Assembly: GCA_036703275.1 (NCBI GenBank) | Contig: DATNPK010000053.1 | Span: 61,101-125,100 of the forward strand | Direction: 5' to 3' | Origin: Coleofasciculaceae cyanobacterium | GTDB taxonomy: Bacteria; Cyanobacteriota; Cyanobacteriia; Cyanobacteriales; Xenococcaceae | DNA length: 64,000 nucleotides | Shown here: in pieces, positions 10,292 through 18,576 of the stretch | How the letters are laid out: the number at the start of each line of letters is the position of its first letter | How positions within the stretch are numbered: position 1 is the stretch's first letter | The notes under the pieces: model-generated | Database searches by the model: none | What the model saw: only the letters and a program-made list of their open reading frames with translations | Told to the model about the DNA's origin: nothing | Position numbers and translations under genes: made by a program

Positions 10292-11971
10292 GTGGATACA
10301 TCTGGAAGTAGTTCTATTAATTTCGACTCTATAGATTCAGCATTAGCTGAAATTAAAGCAGGTCGCTCCATAGTTGTTGTAGATGATGAAAACCGAGAAA
10401 ATGAGGGGGATTTGATCTGTGCGGCTCAGTTTGCGACCCCCAGCATAATTAACTTTATGGCTGTGGAAGCTAGAGGGTTGATTTGTTTGGCAATGACGGG
10501 CGATCGCCTTGATGCACTAGACTTACCTTTAATGGTGAGCAAGAACACCGATAGCAACCAAACTGCCTTTACCGTTAGTATTGATGCTTCTCCCAAGCTA
10601 GGAGTCAGCACGGGAATTTCTGCCGACGATCGCGCCAGGACTATTCAAGTCGCGATTAATCCTGCCAGCATTCCCGAAGATCTGGTTCGTCCTGGGCATA
10701 TCTTTCCGCTGCGAGCCAGGACTGGTGGAGTTTTGAAACGCGCAGGACATACCGAAGCTGGAGTAGATTTACCTCGTTTAGCAGGATTATATCCCGCAGG
10801 GGTTATTTGTGAGATTCAAAATCCCGATGGTTCGATGGCGCGACTACCTCAACTAGTTAAGTATGCCCGTGAACACGACTTAAAATTAATTAGTATTGCC
10901 GATTTAATTAGCTATCGTTTAAAGCACGATCGCTTTGTCTCTCGCGAAACCGTTTGTAAATTTCCCAGTCAGTTTGGTGAGTTTCAAATTTATGCCTATC
11001 GCAATAGCCTAGACAACACGGAACATTTGGCAATTGTCAAAGGCGATCCCAGCGAACTAGCTGCCAAACCCGCTTTGGTGAGGGTGCACTCTGAATGTCT
11101 AACGGGAGATGCTTTGGGTTCGATGCGCTGTGACTGTCGGATGCAGCTACAGGCAGCGTTAAAAATGATCGAAGCTCATGGCTTGGGAGTCGTCGTATAT
11201 CTTCGTCAAGAAGGAAGAGGTATTGGTCTGGTTAATAAGCTCAAGGCCTATACTTTACAGGATATGGGCTTAGACACGGTAGAAGCCAATGAAAGGTTGG
11301 GTTTTGCAGCTGACTTGCGTGATTACGGCATGGGAGCGCAGATTCTTAACGATCTGTGTGTTAAACAGATTCGCTTAATTACTAATAATCCGCGAAAAAT
11401 AGCTGGTTTAAAAGGCTACGGCTTAGAAATAGTCGATCGCCTACCGTTACTGATTGAAGCTACTGACTATAATTCGGAGTATTTAGCTACCAAAGCGAAA
11501 AAGCTGGGTCATTTGCTCCTACAAACCTACTTAATCACCGTAGCTATTTCTTGGCAAGAAAGAACAATATCTCCTGAAGTTCAGTATGAAAAGCTAGATA
11601 AGATTCGCTACCTGGCTCAAGAGCATAACTTTTTGGTTCAGGAAGAAGCCAGACCAATCGCGATCGCTCTTTTTAGCAATTCTAGTTTGATTTTTCACCT
11701 TGGTTTTGACCAGCCTAATTTAGCTGATGCCAATTGGTTTAAAGACTGCAATCATCCTTATTTAGCTGGAGTAGTCAAAATTTTAGATGATTTAGCTAAT
11801 TGGCAAGAAATTAGCCGTTTGGAATTTTTAATCGCTCCTGGAGACGATCCGATGTCTGGTTTACAAGTTAAGCTAGATCGTCAAAATCACAATTTAGTCG
11901 AAAAGCCTTCCTCGTTGTGTAATGCGATAGAAAGTCAGACAATTTATAGCTTTGCTAAAGTTTACGATTGA
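10292..11971 (+). CDS. ribBA: Bifunctional DHBP synthase / GTP cyclohydrolase II with C-terminal extension
   Basis: Supplies both precursors for riboflavin. Residues about 1-205 are 3,4-dihydroxy-2-butanone-4-phosphate synthase (DDENRENEGD; RPGHIFPLRAR; GVLKRAGHTEAGVDL). Residues about 210-400 are GTP cyclohydrolase II, with the zinc cysteines in CLTGDALGSMRCDC at about 269-282 and the YLRQEGRGIGL catalytic block. About 155 further residues follow and match no domain I know. The start is a GTG at 10292. A ribD lies in the same window at 59.4 kb, so the pathway is dispersed. Confidence 0.95.
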   Translation: MDTSGSSSINFDSIDSALAEIKAGRSIVVVDDENRENEGDLICAAQFATPSIINFMAVEARGLICLAMTGDRLDALDLPLMVSKNTDSNQTAFTVSIDASPKLGVSTGISADDRARTIQVAINPASIPEDLVRPGHIFPLRARTGGVLKRAGHTEAGVDLPRLAGLYPAGVICEIQNPDGSMARLPQLVKYAREHDLKLISIADLISYRLKHDRFVSRETVCKFPSQFGEFQIYAYRNSLDNTEHLAIVKGDPSELAAKPALVRVHSECLTGDALGSMRCDCRMQLQAALKMIEAHGLGVVVYLRQEGRGIGLVNKLKAYTLQDMGLDTVEANERLGFAADLRDYGMGAQILNDLCVKQIRLITNNPRKIAGLKGYGLEIVDRLPLLIEATDYNSEYLATKAKKLGHLLLQTYLITVAISWQERTISPEVQYEKLDKIRYLAQEHNFLVQEEARPIAIALFSNSSLIFHLGFDQPNLADANWFKDCNHPYLAGVVKILDDLANWQEISRLEFLIAPGDDPMSGLQVKLDRQNHNLVEKPSSLCNAIESQTIYSFAKVYD

Positions 11972-12034
11972 TTTCTACACTAGTTTTGATTATGATCCTG
12001 AGCAGTTGCTCACGCTATAGGTACTTAAATAATC

Positions 12035-12613
12035 ATGATTATTAATACTTTGCCGCCAAAGAAGCTCCATCATAATCTGAAACGTCAAACTTTTGTCTCA
12101 GGCGAATTTATTCTCCTGAAACCTAATTCTTACTGGTTGTTGCAACAAGGGATTGTTAAGTCTTGTACCTATACCGAAGAAGGAACACCAGTCACTTTAG
12201 GATATTGGGGAGTAGATGACCTGATCGGACAACCTTTATCCCTCGTCTATCCTTACAAAATTGAATGTTTAACTCCTGTTGAAGCATTATGTATTCCGAT
12301 CAATCAAACCCATCGAATTACCAATTTAATTCAGCGTCATATTCAACAAACAGAAGAAATACTTTACATTCTTCGTTCTGATAAAGTAGGTCAGCGTCTG
12401 CGAGGAATTTTAGTTTGGCTGGGTCATAAATTTGGTCAGGAAATTGAAATTGGTCACCTAATCGATCTTCGTTTAACTCATCAAGATTTAGCCGAAATCA
12501 TTGGCGCAACCAGAGTTACTGTAACCAAGATTGTTAATCAATTAGAACAAGAAGGCTTTCTCAGTCGTCCCCATCGCAATACATTCGTAATTTCTAAGCT
12601 ACAAGAAATATGA
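12035..12613 (+). CDS. Crp/Fnr-family transcriptional regulator
   Basis: A 192-aa protein with an N-terminal cyclic-nucleotide-binding-like beta barrel (about 1-100), a dimerisation helix (about 100-135) and a C-terminal HTH_Crp winged helix. The recognition part is LTHQDLAEIIGATRVTVTKIVNQLEQEGFL at about 150-178, followed by a wing. The barrel lacks an obvious cAMP-binding RxS/T motif and has no Fnr cysteine cluster, so the effector is unknown. It follows ribBA by 63 bp and precedes aroA by about 120 bp on the same strand. Its target genes cannot be inferred. Confidence 0.88.
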   Translation: MIINTLPPKKLHHNLKRQTFVSGEFILLKPNSYWLLQQGIVKSCTYTEEGTPVTLGYWGVDDLIGQPLSLVYPYKIECLTPVEALCIPINQTHRITNLIQRHIQQTEEILYILRSDKVGQRLRGILVWLGHKFGQEIEIGHLIDLRLTHQDLAEIIGATRVTVTKIVNQLEQEGFLSRPHRNTFVISKLQEI

Positions 12614-12734
12614 TGTTGGGCTTTCTAAAAGTTTTCTAAAAACTATTGTAAATTTATCGAGCTTGATTCGACCGATTTCTTTAAAGAGATAATTCTGATA
12701 ACATTAGCTACGGAAATTATTGTCTTATTACCTC

Positions 12735-14078
12735 ATGTCTTCTATTGTCAGTATTCAAGACGACGCGGAATCTCAGAAATTATTACTTAATCCCAGCAGT
12801 TTAGGTAATGCAGTCCAAGGAAGTATTACGATCCCAGGAGACAAGTCAATTTCTCATCGTGCTTTAATGCTAGGCGCGATAGCCGAAGGAAAAACCATAA
12901 TTGAAGGCTTGTTATTGGGAGAAGATCCCCGCAGCACCGCAGCCTGTTTTCGGATAATGGGGGCAGAAATATCGGAGTTAAATTCTCAACAGGTGATCGT
13001 ACAAGGAGTTGGTTTAGGCAATCTACAAGAACCTGAGGATATTCTGGATGCAGGTAATTCGGGAACAACTATACGTTTGATGTTGGGCTTGTTGGCATCT
13101 CATCCTAATCATCTGTTTACGGTAACGGGAGATAGCTCATTGCGATCGCGTCCCATGTCGCGGGTAGTCAAACCTTTAATCCAAATGGGAGCAGAGATCT
13201 GGGGTAGAAAAGGTAATTCTCTTGCTCCCCTGGCGGTTAGAGGGCAGCAGCTCAAGCCAATACACTATCATTCTCCTATCGCTTCGGCACAGGTCAAATC
13301 TTGTATCTTACTAGCAGGTTTAATGGTAGACGGTAAAACTACCGTAACCGAACCCGCTTTATCTCGCGACCATAGTGAAAGAATGCTGCGGGCTTTTGGC
13401 GCAACTTTAGACATTGATGTTGCCACCAATAGCGTTACTTTGACGGGACAACCGACTTTACGAGGACAAAAGGTAATTGTTCCAGGAGATATCAGTTCTG
13501 CTGCTTTTTGGTTAGTGGCGGGGGCAATTATTCCTGGCTCGAATCTATTGATTACCAACGTCGGAGTTAACCCGACTCGGATCGGAATCTTAGAAGCTTT
13601 AGCCATGATGGAAGCAGATATTACGCGAGAAAACGAGCGCGTTGTCGCAGGAGAGCCTGTAGCAGACCTAAGAGTAAAATATAGTCAGCTTCAAGCCTGT
13701 GAGATTGCTGGAGACCTAATTCCTCGTTTGATTGATGAAATACCGATTTTAGCAGTGGCTGCTGTATTTGCTCGCGGGAAAACCGTAATTAAGGACGCAG
13801 GCGAATTAAGAGTGAAAGAAAGCGATCGCCTGGCAGTAATGGCGACTGAATTAGGCAAAATGGGGGCAAACATTACTGAACTTGCCGATGGATTAGAAAT
13901 CCAGGGTGGTAACAACTTAACGGGAGCAGAAGTAGATAGCTTTACCGATCATCGTATTGCTATGAGTCTGGCGATTGCCGCCTTAAATGCTACTGGTCAA
14001 ACTACGATTAATCGCGCTGATGCTGCTTCTATTTCCTATCCTAATTTTGTTAGCACTCTGATGCAGATTTTAAATTAA
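12735..14078 (+). CDS. aroA: 3-phosphoshikimate 1-carboxyvinyltransferase (EPSP synthase)
   Basis: Joins shikimate-3-phosphate and PEP in aromatic amino-acid synthesis. Family blocks are complete: [34 protein letters not shown], the RPMSRVV loop, [13 protein letters not shown], the SRDHSERML helix and the C-terminal [17 protein letters not shown] and [11 protein letters not shown]. About 447 aa. The ATG at 12735 is preferred over a TTG five codons earlier. A perfect 14-bp inverted repeat follows the stop. Confidence 0.97.
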   Translation: MSSIVSIQDDAESQKLLLNPSSLGNAVQGSITIPGDKSISHRALMLGAIAEGKTIIEGLLLGEDPRSTAACFRIMGAEISELNSQQVIVQGVGLGNLQEPEDILDAGNSGTTIRLMLGLLASHPNHLFTVTGDSSLRSRPMSRVVKPLIQMGAEIWGRKGNSLAPLAVRGQQLKPIHYHSPIASAQVKSCILLAGLMVDGKTTVTEPALSRDHSERMLRAFGATLDIDVATNSVTLTGQPTLRGQKVIVPGDISSAAFWLVAGAIIPGSNLLITNVGVNPTRIGILEALAMMEADITRENERVVAGEPVADLRVKYSQLQACEIAGDLIPRLIDEIPILAVAAVFARGKTVIKDAGELRVKESDRLAVMATELGKMGANITELADGLEIQGGNNLTGAEVDSFTDHRIAMSLAIAALNATGQTTINRADAASISYPNFVSTLMQILN

Positions 14079-14094
14079 ACTAAGTTTAGTTGAG

Positions 14095-14135
14095 GTTGAT
14101 GAACCAAGAATTTGCTCACTCCTTGGTTCATCAAC
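14095..14135 (+). terminator. Perfect 14-bp inverted repeat downstream of aroA
   Basis: GTTGATGAACCAAG at 14095-14108 pairs exactly with CTTGGTTCATCAAC at 14122-14135 around a 13-nt loop, 17 bp after the aroA stop. No T-run follows, so it is a stem-loop end or mRNA-stabilising element rather than a textbook intrinsic terminator. Confidence 0.5.
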
Positions 14136-14383
14136 GCCGCTTAGTCAGTCAAATTATTGGCTTAACTTTTGTAGATTAAATATTTAAAGAAACCATCAAC
14201 TTGACTAGCAATTTTTAACTTCAAACGCCTTATTTATTCAGCTAAAATATTTAGCTGTGAAAATATTTTTTAGTATCTTTTTCATTAACCGATACTTAGA
14301 TACTAAGGTACTTACTCCAAATTTTTACCACACATTAGAGTAAAAACAATAATTTAAAGTAGCTTAAGTAGTTTAAACTTTTT
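14136..14383. other. Rest of the aroA downstream gap, no gene seen
   Basis: AT-rich DNA between the aroA stem-loop and the convergent zinc-ribbon gene. No ORF, tRNA or known repeat found; several short direct repeats of the words TTTAA and ACTTA only. Confidence 0.4.
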
Positions 14384-14578
14384 TTAAACAGCAACTACTG
14401 ACCGTTCAGATTTTAGAGAAGCTGAATTGAATGCAACTTTACGTTTGCGATCGCTAGCCTGGGAATCGGAATTGGACATTTCTAATCTGCAATGAGAGCA
14501 AAACCAATAGCTATAACGGCTGTTTAAGTGGAGCAGCATTGATTCTGAGCAGCATGGGCAAGAATTATTGATATTCAT
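14384..14578 (-). CDS. Small zinc-ribbon-like protein, 64 aa
   Basis: Two CxxC knuckles, CPCC at about residues 8-11 and CSHC at about 33-36, give a one-finger zinc ribbon (MNINNSCPCCSESML ... YWFCSHCRLEM). A basic, serine-rich tail follows. No other domain. The start ATG at 14578 leaves no alternative. Proteins of this shape are common small cyanobacterial unknowns; nucleic-acid or protein binding is inferred only from the zinc ribbon. Confidence 0.7.
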   Translation of the reverse strand: MNINNSCPCCSESMLLHLNSRYSYWFCSHCRLEMSNSDSQASDRKRKVAFNSASLKSERSVVAV

Positions 14579-14844
14579 GATTGTTATTTACCGTAATTTA
14601 ATTAAACAAAAAGATATTTAAAACGTAATTTGTTGATGTATCCCCAATATAAATAAGATTTTAGAGATCTGAGATAATTGTCAAAGTACGCAACATATAT
14701 ATCAAGAAACCTTAACTATTGAGCCTTAATCACTGTCACTTTTAGAAAGTAAATGTTAAAGAAATGGGGATATTGTTTACGTTTTCATTTAACCCGTTAA
14801 CATCTTCTGCCAATCGCTAATAATTGTCTGTATTAGGGATCACT

Positions 14845-17466
14845 TTATTTTGCTGAACTACGAAAAATAATTACGGTGCTGTTGGCATAATGGGCGATCG
14901 CTTCTGGTATATTGCCTCGAACCACATTTTGCAATAGTCCTTCGTTGCTCGCACCTAAAACTACCAAGCCATATTTTCGACGCTGGGTCAATTCGATAAT
15001 GGCTTGTGATACCGAATAAGCAGGAATCAGCAGCGGCATAATCGGGGAACTCATGGCATTATTGAGCAGCTCGGCAGCTTGGGTAAAATCAGGGGTAAAA
15101 TGTGGCAATTTATCGGGTTCTGATACCTGGCAGAGCTGTATTTTTGGCGGAATATTACTTAAACCAGCCAAAGCAGGTAAAAAAGTCAACAATTTTTTAA
15201 TGCGATCGCCACCCGTAGTCGGAATTAACCATTTGTGTCGTAGACGAAGCTCGCGGGGAAACGCATAAGCAGCCGAACCGAGTTTAACCAGCATCAGATC
15301 GCAGGGAGCCTGTTGGATCAAAGAATCGACAATGTTGCCAAAAATTGACTCCAAACTAGAATTATTGCCTTTCCAACCCATCAGCAGCAAATCGATATGC
15401 TCTTTGGCAATAGTTTCCAAAATCGCTTCGCTAACATCGGTTGCCACACGGATTTGAGTATGAATTGCGATCGCTGAGGCTTTGCCCCAGTTTTCTAGCC
15501 GCTGCATAAATTGACGCTCAGAATCAGTTTCTACCTGAGCTTGGGCAGGATAGACATGATTGGGGACACAAATAATTCGCAGACATTCAATTTCATACTG
15601 ATGATAAAGCGCGATCGCCCTCGCTATTTCTAATAAAGCAGTGGTATGTTCTGGATTAGCCAGAGGCAATAAAATGCGTCCTTTTCCCGTAGCGGGGGAA
15701 CGACTTTGATACACGACATAAGAAGGTTCAAACCTGGCTTTGGGCTGATGCTCACCATTTAACTGTTTTGCTTCAGCTTTAATAATATCGCTGTGGGTAA
15801 TAATTCCTAATAGTTTAGAGCCTTCGGTAACGGGCAAACGAGATAGCTGATAACGATTTAGCAAGTATAAAACGTCTGCTAAAGAAGTCTCAGGAGAGAC
15901 TGAAATTGGCTGAGGAGTCATAATATCTTTGACCAAGACAGTATTCGTCAGTTTAGTGTCTTGGGGAATATCCGACTGAGTAATAATTCCTACCAGCTTG
16001 CCATCTTCGACTACAGGAAAACCACGGTGATGCGATCGCGACATGGCTTTAACTAACTCTGGTAAGGGGAGGTTGCTGGGCAGGGTTTCTACTAGTGACT
16101 GCATGACATCATCTGCCGTCAACTTTGCCATAAAGTCATGGTGCGGCTTTTCTTCTGTTAGTTCAATCCCGCTAGCTTCGAGCAAATGCTCGTATAAAGA
16201 ACCTGGAGAAACGCTTTCGGCAATAATATAAGCGATCGCACAGGCAATCATTAGAGGCAAAACTAAATTAAAATCTGCCGTCATCTCAAAAACAATCACA
16301 ATTGCTGTGATGGGAACTCTAACCACTGCGGTAAAAAAAGCACCCATTCCTGCCAAAGCAAAAGTATAGGGAGATTCTGAACTAATTAAAGCTACCTCCC
16401 CAATCCCGACTAAGTATCCCAAAGCAGAGCCTAATACCAAAGCAGGAGCAAACAAACCGCCTGGCGCACCCGCACTATATGCCAGAATCGTTAGGCAAAA
16501 TTGAGCTATAAATACTACCGCAGTAGTTTGCCAAGAAAACTGTCCAGCAATTAATAGTTCTCTCAGCCCCGCGTTGTCTTGGAAAAAAGGTGGTAGCCAA
16601 GCGATGACCGTTCCCGAAATCAATCCTGCCACACCAATACGGAGCGGTATGGGTAAAGGTAAGCTACGACTAAATTTCATTCCCTCAATAATGGAACGAT
16701 TAAAAATTCCGCCCAATATTCCCGCTAAAATACCCAGCACCAGATAAAACGGAATTTCCGAAATAGCAAAGCTACTTTGAGGAGCCGAATCAATTACCTC
16801 TAGAGAAAGATTAATCTGGTTAGTTCCCAGGATGCGAGAGATAACCGCCCCCGTAAATGAGGCGGCGATCGCCGTTTCTAGAGTCAAGCCAGAAATATCC
16901 CGCATCAATTCTTCGACAACAAATAGCACTCCTGCAATAGGAGTATTAAAGCCTGCTGCTAAACCCGCTGCTGCCCCTGCTGCAATCATTTGACGACGAT
17001 TAGTCGGCGAGTTAGGGATCCAACGACTTACCTGCGCTCCCAAAGCTGCTCCAATATGTACTGTCGGACCACGACGACCGACGGTAAAACCTGCCCCAAC
17101 AACTAAAATAGTTGCTAAAGTTTTGACTAAAGCGGTGCGAAGATTTAAGACAATCGGATATTTAGCTAAAGCTGCCTTAACCTGAGGAATACCGCCACCT
17201 GCTGCCGAAGGCGCTAAAAGCTCAATTACTCCACCTGCCAGAGTACCCATAATTAAACCCATTAAAGGTAAAACTAGCTTTTCCCCAGCGATATTTGCCG
17301 TCTGAACCCGCCATCCTCCTAGCCAGCTAATCCCCTGCTTCAGCAGTACCGCAGCCAAAGCGGATAATAGTCCTATTAAACAAGCTTCGATCAGAGCATA
17401 ACGAGTATCAAGTGAACTACTGGCTAGCCATGAAGATGTGCGCCAGTTGGCGAGCAGTTTTTTCAT
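14845..17466 (-). CDS. CLC-family chloride channel/transporter with CBS pair and two Usp domains
   Basis: An 873-aa inner-membrane protein. Residues about 20-435 form the CLC core with AAGGGIPQVK (normally GSGIP), the gate-helix motif as GRRGPTVHIG, and GGLFAPALVLG. Two CBS domains follow (about 450-575), then two universal-stress-protein-like domains (about 590-725 and 735-873), which usually sense nucleotides. In H+/Cl- exchangers the gate motif is GREGP; here Arg132 stands at the gating glutamate. That substitution points to altered gating or coupling. Monocistronic, divergent from parA. Confidence 0.92.
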   Translation of the reverse strand: MKKLLANWRTSSWLASSSLDTRYALIEACLIGLLSALAAVLLKQGISWLGGWRVQTANIAGEKLVLPLMGLIMGTLAGGVIELLAPSAAGGGIPQVKAALAKYPIVLNLRTALVKTLATILVVGAGFTVGRRGPTVHIGAALGAQVSRWIPNSPTNRRQMIAAGAAAGLAAGFNTPIAGVLFVVEELMRDISGLTLETAIAASFTGAVISRILGTNQINLSLEVIDSAPQSSFAISEIPFYLVLGILAGILGGIFNRSIIEGMKFSRSLPLPIPLRIGVAGLISGTVIAWLPPFFQDNAGLRELLIAGQFSWQTTAVVFIAQFCLTILAYSAGAPGGLFAPALVLGSALGYLVGIGEVALISSESPYTFALAGMGAFFTAVVRVPITAIVIVFEMTADFNLVLPLMIACAIAYIIAESVSPGSLYEHLLEASGIELTEEKPHHDFMAKLTADDVMQSLVETLPSNLPLPELVKAMSRSHHRGFPVVEDGKLVGIITQSDIPQDTKLTNTVLVKDIMTPQPISVSPETSLADVLYLLNRYQLSRLPVTEGSKLLGIITHSDIIKAEAKQLNGEHQPKARFEPSYVVYQSRSPATGKGRILLPLANPEHTTALLEIARAIALYHQYEIECLRIICVPNHVYPAQAQVETDSERQFMQRLENWGKASAIAIHTQIRVATDVSEAILETIAKEHIDLLLMGWKGNNSSLESIFGNIVDSLIQQAPCDLMLVKLGSAAYAFPRELRLRHKWLIPTTGGDRIKKLLTFLPALAGLSNIPPKIQLCQVSEPDKLPHFTPDFTQAAELLNNAMSSPIMPLLIPAYSVSQAIIELTQRRKYGLVVLGASNEGLLQNVVRGNIPEAIAHYANSTVIIFRSSAK

Positions 17467-17660
17467 TCTCCTAGATCGAGTTTGGACTTTAAAATTATCA
17501 TTTTTAGCCTAAAACTGCTACAGAATCGATCGCTCGTGTGACCGATTAACTTCAGCTTATTTCAATCAGTTAAAAAAACTTTAGAAAATATGCTGATTTA
17601 TTATTGCCACAATCTAGAATGACGCACTAACGTTAACAAGGACAATTAGGAATTTTAAAC

Positions 17661-18572
17661 ATGGGAACTATTATCAGCACCGTCAACATGAAAGGTGGAG
17701 TAGGTAAAACTACTCTGACTGTTAATCTGGCTACCTGTTTAGCCAAAAGACACAACAAACGTGTCTTGGTTTTAGATTTGGATTCACAAATCAGCGCAAC
17801 CTTGAGTTTAATTTCGCCCCATGATTTCGCTAAGTTACGTAAGAGAAAACATACCCTTAGCTATCTACTTGATAATGTCATTAATCCTAATCCCTGGAGC
17901 AAGTTAGATATTAACGATATTATTGTGCCTAATATCTGTGGAATAGATGGTTTAGAATTACTTCCAGGAGACATTGAGCTTTATGATGAGTATCAAGTCT
18001 CAGAAATGTTGCATCAACAGGCAATGGAAAGCGAGGAACAAGAGTTTCAAAAAGTTTGGGATAATTTTGAAAGGATATTAATCAAGCGAATTTTAGAACC
18101 AGTGTTAGATAACTATGACTTTATTATCTTAGACTGCGCCCCTGGGTATAATTTGTTAACTCGTAGCGGTATTGCTGCTAGTAATTTTTATCTCTTACCT
18201 GCTCGTCCTGAACCACTTTCTTTGGTAGGAATTCAACTATTAGAAAGAAGAATTGCCAAACTCAGAAAAAGCCATGCCGAGACTCAGCCTTTAGATGTCA
18301 ACTTACTAGGCATTGTATTTATTCTCTCGGCTGGTGGGCTAATGGGTAGATATTATAAGCAAGTAATGAAGCGAGTAGAAGATGACTTTGTTCCCGAACA
18401 GTTATTTAATCAGTCAATTCCAATGGACGTTAATGTTGCCAAAGCAGTCGATCTGTTTACGCCTGTATCTATAGCAATGCCTAATTCTGGAGGGTCAAAA
18501 GCATTTATGAAGTTAAGCGATGAATTGCTAGCTAAAAGTTTAGTCAGTAAAGAATTAGTTGCTGTGACTTAA
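17661..18572 (+). CDS. ParA-family Walker ATPase
   Basis: A 303-aa ParA/MinD-type ATPase with a deviant Walker A KGGVGKTT (both lysines present), switch I VLDLDSQISAT and Walker B FIILDCAPGYN. No parB lies next to it, so it is probably not the chromosome-partition ParA. It ends 4 bp before the GTG of a PEP-synthase-like gene, strongly suggesting one transcript and perhaps coupled translation. ParA-type ATPases position cargo (plasmids, chemosensory arrays, carboxysomes); the cargo here is unknown. Confidence 0.88.
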   Translation: MGTIISTVNMKGGVGKTTLTVNLATCLAKRHNKRVLVLDLDSQISATLSLISPHDFAKLRKRKHTLSYLLDNVINPNPWSKLDINDIIVPNICGIDGLELLPGDIELYDEYQVSEMLHQQAMESEEQEFQKVWDNFERILIKRILEPVLDNYDFIILDCAPGYNLLTRSGIAASNFYLLPARPEPLSLVGIQLLERRIAKLRKSHAETQPLDVNLLGIVFILSAGGLMGRYYKQVMKRVEDDFVPEQLFNQSIPMDVNVAKAVDLFTPVSIAMPNSGGSKAFMKLSDELLAKSLVSKELVAVT

Positions 18573-18576
18573 AACA

